A stretch of DNA of 64,000 nucleotides from Cellulomonas endophytica. GTDB taxonomy: Bacteria > Actinomycetota > Actinomycetes > Actinomycetales > Cellulomonadaceae. The notes beneath the pieces are model-generated. The model did no database searches, was not told the DNA's origin, and worked only from the letters and a program-made list of their open reading frames with translations. The position numbers and the translations under genes are program-made. The stretch lies in NCBI RefSeq assembly GCF_004123805.1, contig NZ_RWJX01000012.1:1-64000 (forward strand), read 5' to 3'. Shown in pieces: positions 9,380 through 22,023 of this stretch (positions within the stretch are counted from its first letter, which is position 1; every line of letters begins with the position of its first letter).

Positions 9380-10920
9380 GTCCGACCGCCGTCGGGCCCG
9401 GGGTCAACCCGCTCCGGGACCCCCGCGACCGCCGCCTCCCGCGCATCGCGGGGCCGTGCGGCCTCGTGATCTTCGGCGTGACGGGCGACCTCGCCCGCAA
9501 GAAGCTCATGCCGGCGGTGTACGACCTCACCAACCGCGGCCTCCTGCCGCCCGGGTTCGCGCTCACGGGCTTCGCCCGCCGCGACTGGGAGACCCAGGAC
9601 TTCGCGCAGATCGTGCACGACTCCGTGAAGGAGCACGCCCGCACGCCGTTCCACGAGGCGACGTGGCGCCAGCTGTCCGAGGGCATCCGTTTCGTCCAGG
9701 GCTCCTTCGACGACGACGACGCGTTCGACCGCCTCGCCGACACGGTCCAGGAGCTCGACGTCCAGCGCGGCACGGGCGGCAACCACGCGTTCTACCTGTC
9801 GGTGCCCCCGGGCCAGTTCCCGATCGTGTGCAAGCAGCTCGCACGGTCGGGCCTCTCGCACCCCAGCGAGGACACGTGGCGCCGCGTCGTCATCGAGAAG
9901 CCCTTCGGGCACGACCTCCAGAGCGCCCAGGAGCTCAACGACGTCGTCTCGTCGGTCTTCCGTCCCGACGACGTGTTCCGGATCGACCACTACCTGGGCA
10001 AGGAGACGGTCCAGAACCTGCTCGCCATGCGGTTCGCGAACCAGCTCTTCGAGCCCATCTGGAACGCGAACCACGTCGACCACGTCCAGATCACGATGGC
10101 CGAGGACATCGGCATCGGCGGCCGCGCGGGCTACTACGACGGCATCGGGGCGGCGCGCGACGTCATCCAGAACCACCTGCTCCAGCTGCTCGCCCTCACC
10201 GCGATGGAGGAGCCCGTCTCCTTCAGCGCCCGAGCGCTGCAGGCCGAGAAGGTGAAGGTCCTGTCGGCCGTCCGCCTGCCGAAGGACCTCGACGCCCACA
10301 CGGCCCGCGGGCAGTACGCCTCGGGGTGGCAGGGCGGGGAGCCCGTCGTCGGCTACCTGGAGGAGGAGGGCTTCGACCCGGACTCCACGACGGAGACCTA
10401 CGCCGCGATCCGCGTCGACATCGACACGCGCCGCTGGGCCGGCGTGCCGTTCTACCTGCGGACGGGCAAGCGCCTGGGCCGCCGCGTCACGGAGATCGCG
10501 GTCGTCTTCAAGCGCGCCCCGCACCTGCCGTTCGAGCAGACGGCGACGGAGGAGCTCGGGCAGAACGCGCTCGTCATCCGTGTCCAGCCCGACGAGGGCG
10601 TCACGCTGCGCTTCGGCTCCAAGGTGCCCGGCACCGCGATGGAGGTGCGCGACGTCACGATGGACTTCGGGTACGGCCACTCCTTCACGGAGGCCTCCCC
10701 CGAGGCCTACGAGCGCCTGATCCTCGACGTGCTGCTCGGCGACCCGCCGCTGTTCCCGCGCCACGAGGAGGTCGAGCTGTCCTGGCGGATCCTCGACCCC
10801 ATCACGGAGCACTGGGCGCGGTCGGGCACGAAGCCCGACGCGTACCGCGCCGGCACCTGGGGCCCGGCGTCCGCGGACGAGATGATGGCGCGCGACGGCC
10901 GTGCCTGGAGGAGACCGTGA
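9376..10920 (+). CDS. zwf: Glucose-6-phosphate 1-dehydrogenase
   Basis: 514 residues. It oxidises glucose-6-phosphate to the lactone with reduction of NADP+. The coenzyme motif [11 protein letters not shown] lies near residue 33. The substrate motif RIDHYLGKE contains the catalytic region His. The GTG start overlaps the tal stop (GTGA), and the gene ends inside the opcA start. Together with OpcA it forms the oxidative-branch entry enzyme of Actinomycetota. Confidence 0.97.
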   Translation: MSPTAVGPGVNPLRDPRDRRLPRIAGPCGLVIFGVTGDLARKKLMPAVYDLTNRGLLPPGFALTGFARRDWETQDFAQIVHDSVKEHARTPFHEATWRQLSEGIRFVQGSFDDDDAFDRLADTVQELDVQRGTGGNHAFYLSVPPGQFPIVCKQLARSGLSHPSEDTWRRVVIEKPFGHDLQSAQELNDVVSSVFRPDDVFRIDHYLGKETVQNLLAMRFANQLFEPIWNANHVDHVQITMAEDIGIGGRAGYYDGIGAARDVIQNHLLQLLALTAMEEPVSFSARALQAEKVKVLSAVRLPKDLDAHTARGQYASGWQGGEPVVGYLEEEGFDPDSTTETYAAIRVDIDTRRWAGVPFYLRTGKRLGRRVTEIAVVFKRAPHLPFEQTATEELGQNALVIRVQPDEGVTLRFGSKVPGTAMEVRDVTMDFGYGHSFTEASPEAYERLILDVLLGDPPLFPRHEEVELSWRILDPITEHWARSGTKPDAYRAGTWGPASADEMMARDGRAWRRP

Positions 10921-11861
10921 TCATCGACCTGCCGGGCACCACGACCCGGGCGATCAACAAGAAGCTCGTCGAGGTCCGCGAGGAGGGCGGCGCGATCGCG
11001 CTCGGCCGCGTCCTCACCCTCGTCATCGACGCCGGGCACCACGACGTCGAGGAGGCGATCCAGGCCGCGAACGAGGCGAGCCACGAGCACCCGTGCCGCG
11101 TCATCGTCATGGCCCGGGGGCAGGAGCCGCAGGAGGGCACCCTCGACGCCCAGATCCGCATCGGCGGCGACGCCGGGGCGAGCGAGGTCGTCGTGCTGCA
11201 CCCCTCGGCCGCGGGCTCGGCCGACGACGACACGCTCGTCATGCCCCTGCTGCTGCCCGACGCGCCGATCGTCACCTGGTGGCCCTACGAGATGCCCGAG
11301 GACCCGGCGGCGCACCCGCTGGGCCGCATGGCGCAGCGCCGGATCACCGACTCGACCCGGTGCGCCGACCCGGGTGCCGCGCTGCGGCAGCTCGCGCGGG
11401 TGCACGTGGACGGCAACACGGACCTCGCCTGGGCCCGGACGACGCTCTGGCGCGGGCTCATCGCGGCCACGCTCGAGCAGCCCCCGTTCCAGACCGTCGA
11501 CCGCGCCGTCGTCTCCGGCGAGAGCACCCACCCGTCCGTCGACCTCATGGCGGCCTGGCTCGCCGAGGCCCTCGAGTGTCCCGTCGACGTCGAGCGCAAC
11601 CCGGACGCCCCGGCGATCACGCAGGTCCGGCTGCAGCGGGCCGCCGGGGACATCGTCCTCGACCGGCCCGACGGCAAGACGGCGGCGCTCATCCAGCCCG
11701 ACCAGCCCGAGCACCGGATCGCGCTGCCGATCCGCCAGCTGCGGGAGTGCCTGGCCGAGGAGCTGCGCCGGCTGGACGCCGACGAGGTCTACGGCGAGGC
11801 GCTCACGGAGGGGCTCGCGCTCGTCGACGCCGGGGCGGCCTCGGGAGCGGGGGCCCGGTGA
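10917..11861 (+). CDS. opcA: Glucose-6-phosphate dehydrogenase assembly protein OpcA
   Basis: 314 residues. OpcA is needed for full G6PDH activity in cyanobacteria and Actinomycetota and may act as an allosteric activator. Recognised by the family opening IIDLPGTTT, the central DAPIVTWWP segment and conserved position after zwf. The GTG at 10917 overlaps the zwf stop by one base pattern (GTGA). No catalytic residues are expected. Confidence 0.94.
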   Translation: MIIDLPGTTTRAINKKLVEVREEGGAIALGRVLTLVIDAGHHDVEEAIQAANEASHEHPCRVIVMARGQEPQEGTLDAQIRIGGDAGASEVVVLHPSAAGSADDDTLVMPLLLPDAPIVTWWPYEMPEDPAAHPLGRMAQRRITDSTRCADPGAALRQLARVHVDGNTDLAWARTTLWRGLIAATLEQPPFQTVDRAVVSGESTHPSVDLMAAWLAEALECPVDVERNPDAPAITQVRLQRAAGDIVLDRPDGKTAALIQPDQPEHRIALPIRQLRECLAEELRRLDADEVYGEALTEGLALVDAGAASGAGAR

Positions 11862-12646
11862 CCCGTCCGCTCCGCGACGTCGTCGTCCACCCGGACGCCG
11901 ACGTCCTCGCGCAGGCCACGGCGGCCCGGCTGCTCACGGCGCTGCTCGACGCGCAGTCGCACCACCGCCCCGTGCACGTGGTGCTCACGGGCGGCACCGT
12001 CGGGACGCGGACGCTGGCGGAGGTCGCGGCCAGCCCCGTGCGGGCGGCGGTCGACTGGACCGGCGTGCACCTGTGGTGGGGCGACGAGCGGTTCGTCCCC
12101 GCCGGGCACGCGGACCGCAACGACACCGGTGCCCGCGAGGCGCTCCTCGACCCGCTCGGCGACCTCCTGCCCGCGGCGAACGTGCACGCGGTGCCCGGCC
12201 CGGACGCCGTGGCGACCCCCGAGGACGCCGCCCGCGCCTACGCCGAGGAGCTCGCCGCCCACGCACCCGCCGGTGGCGCGCTGCCCGTGCTCGACGTGCT
12301 CCTGCTCGGCATGGGGCCGGACGGCCACGTGGCCTCGCTCTTCCCGGGGCACCCCGGCCTGGACGTGACGGGCCGGACCACCACGGGCGTCGAGGGCTCG
12401 CCCAAGCCGCCGCCGCTGCGGGTGTCGCTGACGTTCGAGGCGATCCGGTCCGCGCGCGAGGTGTGGGTCGTCGCGGCGGGCGCGGAGAAGGCCGACGCGG
12501 TCGCCGCGGCGCTCGGGGACGGCCCGGTCACGCAGGTGCCGGCGGCCGGGGCGCTCGGGCAGGAGCGCACGCTGTGGCTCGTCGACCTCGCGGCCGCGGG
12601 CACCGCGGTGCCGGCGCCGGCGGACGGCCTCCCCGCCTCCGCCTGA
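11858..12646 (+). CDS. pgl: 6-phosphogluconolactonase
   Basis: 262 residues, DevB/Pgl type (glucosamine-6-phosphate isomerase fold). It hydrolyses 6-phosphogluconolactone, completing the oxidative steps started by Zwf. Motifs are LTGGTVGTR near residue 47, WWGDERFVP, and LLGMGPDGHVASLFPGHP. The start GTG overlaps the opcA stop. It is the last gene of the operon, followed by a perfect terminator hairpin. Confidence 0.95.
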   Translation: MTRPLRDVVVHPDADVLAQATAARLLTALLDAQSHHRPVHVVLTGGTVGTRTLAEVAASPVRAAVDWTGVHLWWGDERFVPAGHADRNDTGAREALLDPLGDLLPAANVHAVPGPDAVATPEDAARAYAEELAAHAPAGGALPVLDVLLLGMGPDGHVASLFPGHPGLDVTGRTTTGVEGSPKPPPLRVSLTFEAIRSAREVWVVAAGAEKADAVAAALGDGPVTQVPAAGALGQERTLWLVDLAAAGTAVPAPADGLPASA

Positions 12647-12656
12647 CGCCGCACGC

Positions 12657-12694
12657 ACGACGGCCCGGGACCCTCGCGCGTCCCGGGCCGTCGT
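12657..12694. terminator. Bidirectional terminator between pgl and rbpA
   Basis: A perfect 15-bp inverted repeat (12657-12671 and 12680-12694) with an 8-nt loop lies 11 nt after the pgl stop. It also lies downstream of the convergent rbpA. There is no T-tract, as is common in high-GC genomes. Confidence 0.8.
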
Positions 12695-12737
12695 CGTCGT
12701 GCGGTGGGTGGCCGGTGGACCGGCCGGGTGCGGCGTG

Positions 12738-13094
12738 TCAGCCGGTGGGCCCGCCGCGGCGGGCGCGGAGGGCGGTCAGCGCCTCGTCGAGGATCGCGGC
12801 GCCGTCCTCGTCGGTGCGCCGCTCCTTCACGTAGGCCAGGTGCGTCTTGTACGGCTCGTTGCGCACGGGCGTCGGCGGGTTCGCCTGGTCCTGCCCGGCC
12901 GGGAAGCCGCAGCGCGGGCAGTCCCACGTGACGGGGGCCTCGGCCGCCGCCTCCTCCGCGAAGGACGGCCGGGTCTCGTGCCCGTTCGCGCACCAGTACG
13001 AGATGACCAGGCGCGGTGCCTGGTCCCCGCGCTCGGCCTCGCCCATCGGCCCGGCCCCGACCCGGGACCCCCGGATCGCGCTCCCGCTCGCCAT
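12738..13094 (-). CDS. rbpA: RNA polymerase-binding protein RbpA
   Basis: 118 residues. This actinobacterial transcription factor binds RNA polymerase and the principal sigma factor and stabilises the open complex. The N-terminal tail MASGSAIRGSRVGAGPMGEA is almost family-consensus. The zinc-ribbon-like core has YWC...H...WDCPRCG. The C-terminal sigma-interaction domain includes EPYKTHLAYVKERR. A GAGGGAG site precedes the ATG. It follows secG. Confidence 0.97.
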   Translation of the reverse strand: MASGSAIRGSRVGAGPMGEAERGDQAPRLVISYWCANGHETRPSFAEEAAAEAPVTWDCPRCGFPAGQDQANPPTPVRNEPYKTHLAYVKERRTDEDGAAILDEALTALRARRGGPTG

Positions 13095-13108
13095 GTCCGC
13101 TCCCTCGA

Positions 13109-13354
13109 CTACTGGCTGACGCGCTCGACGAGCCCGAGCAGCACGATCATGACGGCCCAGACGACGGCGACGCCGACGGTGATCCGGTTGAGGTTCCGCT
13201 CGGCGACGCCGGAGCTCGCCGCGTTGCTCGTGATCCCCCCGCCGAACATGTCGGAGAGCCCGCCGCCGCGTCCCTTGTGCAGGAGCACGAGCGGGACCAG
13301 CAGCAGGCTGGTGAGGACGAGCAGCACCATCAGGGTGATGCGGAGAGCGTTCAC
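13109..13354 (-). CDS. secG: Preprotein translocase subunit SecG
   Basis: 81 residues with two transmembrane helices (about 5-25 and 57-77). Between them is the conserved loop HKGRGGGLSDMFGGG. It assists SecYE in protein export. The GTG start at 13354 has no strong Shine-Dalgarno sequence. Its position behind tpiA-pgk-gap is usual, but a terminator hairpin separates it from tpiA, so it likely has its own promoter. Confidence 0.96.
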   Translation of the reverse strand: MNALRITLMVLLVLTSLLLVPLVLLHKGRGGGLSDMFGGGITSNAASSGVAERNLNRITVGVAVVWAVMIVLLGLVERVSQ

Positions 13355-13393
13355 AGCGTTGAGGTTCCTGTTCGCCGTCGGTGACCGGGTGCC

Positions 13394-13448
13394 AGGGTAC
13401 GGGACGACCCGCCGCGCGGGCCAGCAGCCTCGCGGCGGGTCGTCCCGT
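13394..13448 (-). terminator. tpiA terminator with overlapping secG -10 element
   Basis: 18-bp perfect arms lie at 13399-13416 and 13431-13448 with a 14-nt loop, 6 nt after the tpiA stop. TACCCT on the minus strand (13399-13394) abuts the hairpin and is a good -10 for secG, giving a leader of about 33 nt. Confidence 0.7.
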
Positions 13449-13454
13449 CGTGCG

Positions 13455-14240
13455 TCAGGCCTGGTCGACGAACCGGACGATGCGCGCGAACTCCTCGGGG
13501 TCCAGGCTCGCGCCCCCGACGAGGGCGCCGTCGACGTCCGGCTTCGCCATGATCGAGGCCACGTTCGAGCTCTTCACCGAGCCGCCGTAGAGCACCCGGA
13601 CGGCGTCGGCCGTCGGGGCGTCGTAGAGCTCGGCGATGCGGGCGCGGATGGCGCCGCACAGCTCCTGCGCGTCCTCGGGCGTCGCCGTCTTGCCGGTGCC
13701 GATGGCCCAGACCGGCTCGTAGGCGACGACGACCTCCGCGACCTGCTCGGCGGTGAGGCCCGCGAGCCCGCCGTCGAGCTGGGCGAGCGTGTGCTCGACC
13801 TGGCGGCTCTCCTCGCGGACGGACAGCTCCTCGCCGACGCACAGGATGGGCTTGAGGCCCTGGCCGAGCGCGGACCGGACCTTGGCGTTCGTCACGGCCT
13901 CGTCCTCGCCGTGGAGCTGCCGGCGCTCGGAGTGGCCGACCGCGACGTACGTGCAGCCGAGCTTCGCGAGGAACACCGGCGAGATCTCGCCCGTGTACGC
14001 GCCGGACTCGTGCGCCGACACGTCCTGGGCGCCGTAGCCGATCTCGAGCTTGTCCGCGTCCACGAGGGTCTGCACGGAGCGCAGGTCCGTGAAGGGCACG
14101 AGGACGACCGCCTCGGCGGTGGCGTAGTCGTGCTTGGCGTCCTGCAGCGTCCAGGCGAGCTTCTGGACGGTCTGGATCGCCTGCTGGTGGTCCAGGTTCA
14201 TCTTCCAGTTGCCCGCGAGGAGCGGGGTGCGTGTGGCCAT
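13455..14240 (-). CDS. tpiA: Triosephosphate isomerase
   Basis: 261 residues, a TIM barrel interconverting dihydroxyacetone phosphate and glyceraldehyde-3-phosphate. Visible are GNWKMN (Lys), the catalytic His in GHSERR, the catalytic Glu in [11 protein letters not shown] and the phosphate loop YGGSVK. It starts 4 nt after the pgk stop, so the two are coupled. It is the third gene of gap-pgk-tpiA. Confidence 0.98.
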   Translation of the reverse strand: MATRTPLLAGNWKMNLDHQQAIQTVQKLAWTLQDAKHDYATAEAVVLVPFTDLRSVQTLVDADKLEIGYGAQDVSAHESGAYTGEISPVFLAKLGCTYVAVGHSERRQLHGEDEAVTNAKVRSALGQGLKPILCVGEELSVREESRQVEHTLAQLDGGLAGLTAEQVAEVVVAYEPVWAIGTGKTATPEDAQELCGAIRARIAELYDAPTADAVRVLYGGSVKSSNVASIMAKPDVDGALVGGASLDPEEFARIVRFVDQA

Positions 14241-14244
14241 GTGC

Positions 14245-15444
14245 TCAGTCCTCCAGGACCGCGATGCCGGGGAGGGACTTGCCCTCGAGGAACTCCAGCG
14301 ACGCGCCGCCGCCGGTCGAGATGTGGCCGAAGCGCGCCTCGTCGAAGCCGAGGGTCCGCACCGCGGCGGCGGAGTCGCCGCCGCCGACGATCGTGAAGGC
14401 GCCGTTCGCGCCCGCGTCGACGAGCGCCTGCGCGACCGCCTTCGTGCCGCCGGCGAACGCCTCGAACTCGAACACGCCCGCGGGCCCGTTCCACACGATG
14501 GTCTTCGCGTCGAGCAGCTTCGAGCGGAACAGCTCCGCGCTCTCGGGGCCGATGTCCAGGCCGAGCTGGTCGTCGGGGATGGCGTCGGCCGCCACGACGG
14601 TGGCCGGCGCGTCGGCCGCGAAGGCCGGCGCCACCACGATGTCGACGGGCAGCACGATCTCGACGCCCGCCTCCTCGGCCTGCGCCAGGTAGCCGCGCAC
14701 GGTCTCGAGCTGGTCCTCCTCGAGGAGGCTCTTGCCGACGCCGTGGCCCTTGGCCGCGAGGAACGTGAAGAGCATGCCGCCGCCGATGAGCAGGCGGTCC
14801 GCCTTCGTCAGGAGGTTCGCGATGACGCCGAGCTTGTCCGACACCTTCGAGCCGCCCAGGACCACCGCGTACGGACGGTCCGGGGAGTCGGTCGCCTTGC
14901 GCAGGGAGTCGACCTCCTTGAGCACGAGGTGCCCCACGGCGTGCGGCAGGACCTGCGCGACGTCGTAGACGGAGGCCTGCTTGCGGTGCACGACGCCGAA
15001 GCCGTCGGAGACGAAGACGTCGGCGAGGGCGGCGAGCTCGCCGGCCAGCTCGGCGCGCTCCGCGTCGACCTTGCTCGTCTCGCGCGGGTCGAACCGGATG
15101 TTCTCGAGGAGGGCGAGCTGCCCGTCCCCGAGCCCGGCGACCGTGGACCGCGCCGACTCCCCCACGACGTCCTCGGCGAGGGCGACGGGCTGCCCGAGCA
15201 GCTCGGACAGGCGTGCCGCCACGGGGGCCAGCGAGTACTTCGCCTCCGGCGCGCCCTTGGGGCGGCCCAGGTGGGCGGCGACGACGACCCGCGCGCCCGC
15301 GTCGAGCAGCGCCCGCAGGGTCGGCAGGGCCGCGCGCACGCGGCCGTCGTCGGTGATGGTCGTGCCGTCGAGCGGCACGTTGAAGTCGGAGCGGACGAGG
15401 ACGCGCTTCCCGCGCAGGTCCCCGAGGTCCTCGATGGTCTTCAT
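14245..15444 (-). CDS. pgk: Phosphoglycerate kinase
   Basis: 399 residues. It makes ATP from 1,3-bisphosphoglycerate. The N-terminal substrate site ([18 protein letters not shown]) and the C-terminal nucleotide site (GGGDSAAAV near the end) are visible. The ATG at 15444 (MKTIEDL) is preferred over an upstream in-frame Met, because the family begins with K-T-I/L-D/E-D-L. It lies 126 nt downstream of gap. Confidence 0.98.
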   Translation of the reverse strand: MKTIEDLGDLRGKRVLVRSDFNVPLDGTTITDDGRVRAALPTLRALLDAGARVVVAAHLGRPKGAPEAKYSLAPVAARLSELLGQPVALAEDVVGESARSTVAGLGDGQLALLENIRFDPRETSKVDAERAELAGELAALADVFVSDGFGVVHRKQASVYDVAQVLPHAVGHLVLKEVDSLRKATDSPDRPYAVVLGGSKVSDKLGVIANLLTKADRLLIGGGMLFTFLAAKGHGVGKSLLEEDQLETVRGYLAQAEEAGVEIVLPVDIVVAPAFAADAPATVVAADAIPDDQLGLDIGPESAELFRSKLLDAKTIVWNGPAGVFEFEAFAGGTKAVAQALVDAGANGAFTIVGGGDSAAAVRTLGFDEARFGHISTGGGASLEFLEGKSLPGIAVLED

Positions 15445-15570
15445 CGGTCTCCCAGTCGTCGGTGGTGGGCGGATGCCCCCGGACACGGCTGCGTCCGCGG
15501 CGCCGGGGCCCGAGGGGCGCCGGCGCGCGCGGACGCAGCGGTGTGCACGGGGCGGTCGGACCGCGTCAGG

Positions 15571-16936
<1,366 letters not shown>

Positions 16937-17917
16937 TCAGAGGTCGAGCAGGTCCGGGGAGAGCCCGGCCTCCGTGTCCGGCAGCCCCAGGTCGGCGGCC
17001 TTGCGGTCGGCGGTGGCCAGCAGCCGGCGGATGCGCCCGGCGACGGCGTCCTTCGTCAGCGGCGGGTCCGCCAGGCGGCCGAGCTCCTCGAGGGAGGCCT
17101 CCTTGTGCGCCAGGCGCAGCTCGCCCGCCTGCCGCAGGTGCTCGGGCAGGTCCTCGCCGAGGATCTCGAACGCCCGCTCGACCCGGGCCCCCGCCGCGAC
17201 GGCCGCACGGGCGGAGCGCCGCAGGTTGGCGTCGTCGAAGTTCGCCAGCCGGTTGGCGGTGCCGCGCACCTCGCGGCGGACGCGGCGCTCCTCCCACAGC
17301 AGCATCGTCTGGTGGGCGCCGAGGCGCGCGAGCATCGCGCTGATCGCGTCGCCGTCGCGGATGACGACCCGGTCGATGCCGCGCACCTCGCGCGCCTTGG
17401 CCCCGATCTGCATCCGCCGCGCCGTGCCGACGAGGGCGTAGGCCGCCTCCGGACCCGGGCACGTGATCTCCAGGGAGGCGGAGCGGCCCGGCTCCGTGAG
17501 GGAGCCGTGGGCGAGGAACGCGCCGCGCCAGGAGGCCTCGCAGTCGGCGACGCCGCCCTGCACGACCTGGGAGGGCAGGCCCCGCACCGGCCGGCCGCGG
17601 CTGTCCAGCAGGCCCGTCTGGCGCGCGAGCACCTCGCCGTCCTTGACGACCCGCACCACGTAGCGCGAGCCCCGGCGCAGGCCCCCGCCGGAGACGACGA
17701 TGATCTCGCTCTCGTGCCCGTACACCTCCTGCAGGGCCTGGCGCAGCCGGCGGGCGGCCATGGAGGTGTCGAGCTCGGCCTCGATGACGATCCGGCCCGA
17801 GATGATGTGCAGGCCCCCGGCGAAGCGCAGCGTGGACGCCACCTCCGCCTTGCGCGCCGACGTCCGGTCGACCTTGAGCCGTGCCAGCTCCTCCTTCACC
17901 TGCGCCGTCAGAGCCAT
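16937..17917 (-). CDS. whiA: WhiA, sporulation/cell-division transcriptional regulator
   Basis: 326 residues. It has a LAGLIDADG-like N-terminal domain (from [14 protein letters not shown]) and a C-terminal helix-turn-helix ([20 protein letters not shown]). In Streptomyces WhiA works with WhiB to control division genes. It is also conserved in non-sporulating Actinomycetota. The start is 4 nt after the yvcK stop, in the standard uvrC-rapZ-yvcK-whiA order. Confidence 0.96.
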   Translation of the reverse strand: MALTAQVKEELARLKVDRTSARKAEVASTLRFAGGLHIISGRIVIEAELDTSMAARRLRQALQEVYGHESEIIVVSGGGLRRGSRYVVRVVKDGEVLARQTGLLDSRGRPVRGLPSQVVQGGVADCEASWRGAFLAHGSLTEPGRSASLEITCPGPEAAYALVGTARRMQIGAKAREVRGIDRVVIRDGDAISAMLARLGAHQTMLLWEERRVRREVRGTANRLANFDDANLRRSARAAVAAGARVERAFEILGEDLPEHLRQAGELRLAHKEASLEELGRLADPPLTKDAVAGRIRRLLATADRKAADLGLPDTEAGLSPDLLDL

Positions 17918-17921
17918 GCCG

Positions 17922-18977
17922 TCATCCTGCCATCCCGTCGCCGAGCGCCCGGCGGTCGGTGACGTCGCCGACGGAGCCCTCGAAGACGTCGTGCAGGGCC
18001 GCGGCCAGCCGCAGCGGGTCGTGGCGGGGCGTGCCGTCGCCGCGGCCCACCTGGCGCAGCACGAGGTGGGCGCCGAGCGCGTCCGTGCGCGCGCGGACCG
18101 CGTCGAGGTCGTCGACGGAGGCCGGGTCGGCCAGCACCGCGTCCACCCGCAGCGTCGGGGCGTGCCGCACGAGCGCGTCCAGGTGCTCCGCGGGGCCCAT
18201 GCCGGCCGTCTCGCCCTCCGGCGAGAGGTTGAGGACGAGCACGACGGGCGCGGGCGTCGCGGCGAGCGCCTCGCGCAGCCCGGGCACGAGCAGGTGCGGG
18301 ATGACGGACGTGTACCAGGAGCCCGGCCCGAGCACGACGCGGTCCGCGGCGGCCAGCGCCTCGACCGCCTCGGGGCAGGCGGGCGGGTCCGCCGGCTCGA
18401 GCCGCACGGCGCCGATCGCCCCCGGCGCGGTCGCCACCGCGCTCTGGCCCCGCACCACGCGCGACCCCGCGCCGGCGGGGTCCAGGACGTCGGCCTCGAT
18501 CGTCAGGGGCACGGACGCCATGGGCAGCACCCGGCCCCGGGCGCCGAGCAGCCGTGCCACCCAGTCGAGCCCCTCGACCGTGTCGCCCAGGAGCTCCCAG
18601 AGGGCGACGATGAGCAGGTTGCCGACCGCGTGCCGGTCGAGGTCGCCGCTCGAGGTGAACCGGTGCTGCAGGACGTCGCGCCAGGTGCGTCCCCACTCGG
18701 AGTCGTCGCAGAGGGCGGCGAGCGCCATGCGCAGGTCGCCGGGCGGCAGCACGTCGAGCTCCTCGCGCAGCCGTCCGGACGACCCGCCGTCGTCGGCCAC
18801 GGTCACCACCGCGGTGATGCGGTCCGTGAGGAGCCGCAGCGCCGAGAGCGTCGCGGACAGCCCGTGGCCCCCGCCGAGGGCGACGACCGCGGGCTCGCGC
18901 GGCGCGCGCGCCGCGCGGCGGCCCGGCGACCCGGGCCCGGGAGCGGCGCCCGGCGTCGGCGGCCCGGCGGCCGTCAC
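17922..18977 (-). CDS. yvcK: Gluconeogenesis factor YvcK/CofD-like protein
   Basis: 351 residues of the CofD/YvcK fold, which binds UDP-sugars in homologues and affects cell-wall and carbon metabolism. Motifs are [28 protein letters not shown] and [20 protein letters not shown] at 18977 overlaps the rapZ stop (GTGA). The Pro/Gly-rich stretch of about 30 residues before the core may be disordered. CofD itself is unlikely given the neighbours. Confidence 0.94.
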   Translation of the reverse strand: MTAAGPPTPGAAPGPGSPGRRAARAPREPAVVALGGGHGLSATLSALRLLTDRITAVVTVADDGGSSGRLREELDVLPPGDLRMALAALCDDSEWGRTWRDVLQHRFTSSGDLDRHAVGNLLIVALWELLGDTVEGLDWVARLLGARGRVLPMASVPLTIEADVLDPAGAGSRVVRGQSAVATAPGAIGAVRLEPADPPACPEAVEALAAADRVVLGPGSWYTSVIPHLLVPGLREALAATPAPVVLVLNLSPEGETAGMGPAEHLDALVRHAPTLRVDAVLADPASVDDLDAVRARTDALGAHLVLRQVGRGDGTPRHDPLRLAAALHDVFEGSVGDVTDRRALGDGMAG

Positions 18978-19924
18978 TCCTTGCCCAGGTCGCGCGCGGA
19001 CACCTGGACGCGGTGGCCGCGGTCCCGCAGCCGCTGCGCGATCGCCTCGCTGATCGCGACGGACCGGTGCTTGCCCCCCGTGCACCCGACGGCGATGGTG
19101 GCGTAGCGCTTCTCCTCGTGCACGTAGCCCGCCAGCACGGGCTCCAGGGCGGCCACGTAGCGCTCGACGAACTCCGTGGCGCCGGGCAGGCCGAGCACGT
19201 AGTCGCGCACGGGGGCGTCCCGCCCGTTGAGGTGGCGCAGCTCCGTGATCCAGTACGGGTTCGACAGGAAGCGCACGTCGACGACGTGGTCCGCGTCGAG
19301 CGGGATCCCGTACTTGAAGCCGAACGACAGCACCGCCACGCGCAGCGTCTCCTCGACCGCCGGCCCCGTCACGGCGGCGCGCACGGTGCGCGCCAGGTCG
19401 TGGACGTTGAGCTCGGACGTGTCGATGAGGGTGTCGGCCCGCTCGCGCAGGTCGGCGAGCAGCGCGCGCTCCGCTGCGATGCCGTCGAGGATCCGGCCCT
19501 CCCCCTGCAGGGGGTGGGGGCGGCGCACCTGCTCGTAGCGCCGGACCAGCACCTCGTCCGACGCGTCGAGGAAGAGGATCCGGTACTCGACGCCCTGCTC
19601 GCGCAGGCCGTCGAGCACGCCGGCGAGGTCGGCGAAGAACTCCCCGCCGCGGACGTCGACCACCGCGGCCAGGCGCTGGGCCTTCGCCCCGGCGGTGCCG
19701 CTGGTGAGCATCCCGACGAGGTGGGTGAGCATCTGCGCGGGCAGGTTGTCCACGACGTACCAGTCGAGGTCCTCCAGGACGGCCGCGGCGCGGGTCCGGC
19801 CCGCACCGGACATCCCGGTGATGACGAGGACGGCGGGGGTCTCGGGGGCCCGCGCCGCCGGGGCGGCCGCCTCGAGGGCGGGGATGCCGCCCGGGACGGT
19901 GATCGGGGACGGCTCGCCGCTCAT
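18974..19924 (-). CDS. rapZ: RapZ/YvcJ nucleotide-binding protein
   Basis: 316 residues. It has a P-loop N-terminal domain ([12 protein letters not shown], about residues 33-44) and the C-terminal RapZ domain with [19 protein letters not shown] and the [15 protein letters not shown] block. In enterobacteria RapZ is an RNA-binding adaptor. In Gram-positives YvcJ has NTPase activity and its role is less clear. The ATG overlaps the uvrC stop (ATGA), and the stop overlaps the yvcK start. Confidence 0.95.
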   Translation of the reverse strand: MSGEPSPITVPGGIPALEAAAPAARAPETPAVLVITGMSGAGRTRAAAVLEDLDWYVVDNLPAQMLTHLVGMLTSGTAGAKAQRLAAVVDVRGGEFFADLAGVLDGLREQGVEYRILFLDASDEVLVRRYEQVRRPHPLQGEGRILDGIAAERALLADLRERADTLIDTSELNVHDLARTVRAAVTGPAVEETLRVAVLSFGFKYGIPLDADHVVDVRFLSNPYWITELRHLNGRDAPVRDYVLGLPGATEFVERYVAALEPVLAGYVHEEKRYATIAVGCTGGKHRSVAISEAIAQRLRDRGHRVQVSARDLGKE

Positions 19925-22017
19925 GCCCCCAGCATGCCAGCCGGGAGCGGCGCGTCCCCGTCGAGGGCGGCGTCCGGACCGCCGACCGCCCCGTCCTCGG
20001 CCCCGGACGGTGCTTCCGCGGCCGCCGCGGCGGGGTCCGCGCCGTGCAGCGCGGCGACGACCGCCGCCGCCGTGCGCGCCCCCATCCCCGGCACGGTGGC
20101 GATCTCCTCGGCCGAGGCCGCCCGCAGCCGCCTGACGGAGCCGAAGTGCCGCAGGAGCGCGGCCTGCCGGGCCGGACCCAGGCCCGGGACGTCGTCGAGG
20201 ACCGAGGCCGTCATGCCCTTGCTGCGCCGCTTGCGGTGGGCCGTGATGGCGAAGCGGTGCGCCTCGTCGCGCAGCCGCTGGAGCAGGTAGAGCCCCTCCG
20301 ACGAGCGCTCGAGGATGACGGGGTAGTCGTCGCCCGGGACCCAGACCTCCTCGAGGCGCTTGGCCAGCCCGCACACAGCGACGTCGTCCACGCCGAGCTC
20401 GGCGAGGGCCGCGGCCGCCGCCGCGACCTGCGGCGGCCCGCCGTCGACGACGACGAGGTTCGGCGGGTAGGCGAAGCGGACGGGCCTGCCCGTGGCCTCG
20501 TCGACCGGTCCGGAGCGCGTCGGCACGGCGTGCCCCGGCCGGGCGGGCTCGTCGTCGAGGTCGTCGCCACCCAGCTCGAGGTCGCCGGTCTCCGCGCGGT
20601 CGGCGAGGTAGCGCCGGAACCGCCGGGTGAGCACCTCGTGCATGGCGGCGGTGTCGTCCCGGGCGCCCTGCCCCTCCGGGCCGCGCACCGTGAAGAGGCG
20701 GTACTCGCTCTTGCGCGCCAACCCGTCCTCGAACACGACCATGGACGCCGACTGGTAGGTGCCCTGGTTGTGGGAGATGTCGTAGCACTCGATCCGCAGG
20801 GGTGCCGTCGGCAGGTCGAGCGCCTCCTGGATCTCCCGCAGCGCCTGGCTCCGGGTGGTGAGGTCGCCGGCACGGCGCGTCCGGTGCAGCGCCAGCGCGT
20901 GCTCCGCGTTCTTCTGCACGGTCGCGGCGAGGTCGCGCTTGTCCCCGCGCTGCGGCACGCGGACACGCACCCGGCTGCCGCGCAGGCCCGAGAGCCAGTC
21001 CTGGACCTCCTCGAGGTCCGGCGGGAGCACGGGCACGAGCACCTCGCGCGGGACGCCGCTCGCCGTGCCGCCGTCGGCCGCCTCGCCGCCGTACACCTGC
21101 TGCAGCAGCCGCTCGACGAGGTCCGCGTCGTCCGCGTCCTCGACCTTCTCCACGACCCACCCGCGCTGGCCCCGGATGCGCCCGTCGCGGACGTGGAACA
21201 CCTGCACGGCCGCCTCGAGCTCGTCCCCGGCCAGCGCGAAGACGTCCGCGTCCGTGCCGTCGGCCAGCACGACCGCGTTCTTGCCCATGGCCCGCTCGAG
21301 CGCGCCGATGTCGTCCCGCAGGCGCGCCGCCTGCTCGAAGTCGAGCTCGGCCGCCGCCTCCTTCATCCGCGCCGTGAGACGCCGGGTGAAGCGGGCGGTG
21401 TCCCCCGCCATGAAGTCGCAGAAGTCCTGCGCGAGGTCGTGGTGCTCCTCAGCGCTGACCCGCCCGACGCACGGGGCCGAGCACTTGTCGATGTAGCCGA
21501 GCAGGCACGGGCGACCCTGCTGCCGGGCGCGCCGGAACACCCCGCCGGAGCACGTGCGCACCGGGAACACGCGCAGCAGCAGGTCGACCGTCTCGCGGAT
21601 CGCCCAGGCGTGGGCGTAGGGGCCGAAGTAGCGGGTGCCCTTGCGCTTGGCACCGCGCAGGACCTGCACCCGCGGGTACTCGTCCGCCATCGTCACCGCG
21701 AGATAGGGGTAGCTCTTGTCGTCGCGGTACTTGACGTTGAAGCGCGGGTCGAACTCCTTGATCCAGGAGTACTCGAGCGCCAGCGCCTCGACCTCGTTGC
21801 CGACGACCGTCCACTGCACCGACGCCGCGGACGTGACCATCGTCTGCGTGCGCGGGTGCAGCCCCGCCACGTCCTGGAAGTAGCTGTTGAGCCGCTGGCG
21901 CAGCGACTTCGCCTTGCCGACGTAGATGACCCGGCCGTGCTCGTCCCGGAAGCGGTAGACGCCGGGCTGGTCCGGGATCTCCCCCGGGGCGGGTCGGTAG
22001 GAGGCGGGATCAGCCAT
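19921..22017 (-). CDS. uvrC: Excinuclease ABC subunit C
   Basis: 698 residues. UvrC makes both incisions in nucleotide excision repair. In order: GIY-YIG domain ([21 protein letters not shown], residues 19-39), Cys-rich region, UVR domain that binds UvrB (about 205-240), RNase H-like endonuclease domain ([10 protein letters not shown]) and helix-hairpin-helix pair near residues 620-670. The acidic tail after residue 670 is lineage-specific. A -10 TACCCT ends 6 nt before the ATG, so the mRNA is probably leaderless. Operon head of uvrC-rapZ-yvcK-whiA. Confidence 0.97.
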   Translation of the reverse strand: MADPASYRPAPGEIPDQPGVYRFRDEHGRVIYVGKAKSLRQRLNSYFQDVAGLHPRTQTMVTSAASVQWTVVGNEVEALALEYSWIKEFDPRFNVKYRDDKSYPYLAVTMADEYPRVQVLRGAKRKGTRYFGPYAHAWAIRETVDLLLRVFPVRTCSGGVFRRARQQGRPCLLGYIDKCSAPCVGRVSAEEHHDLAQDFCDFMAGDTARFTRRLTARMKEAAAELDFEQAARLRDDIGALERAMGKNAVVLADGTDADVFALAGDELEAAVQVFHVRDGRIRGQRGWVVEKVEDADDADLVERLLQQVYGGEAADGGTASGVPREVLVPVLPPDLEEVQDWLSGLRGSRVRVRVPQRGDKRDLAATVQKNAEHALALHRTRRAGDLTTRSQALREIQEALDLPTAPLRIECYDISHNQGTYQSASMVVFEDGLARKSEYRLFTVRGPEGQGARDDTAAMHEVLTRRFRRYLADRAETGDLELGGDDLDDEPARPGHAVPTRSGPVDEATGRPVRFAYPPNLVVVDGGPPQVAAAAAALAELGVDDVAVCGLAKRLEEVWVPGDDYPVILERSSEGLYLLQRLRDEAHRFAITAHRKRRSKGMTASVLDDVPGLGPARQAALLRHFGSVRRLRAASAEEIATVPGMGARTAAAVVAALHGADPAAAAAEAPSGAEDGAVGGPDAALDGDAPLPAGMLGA

Positions 22018-22023
22018 GGGACG

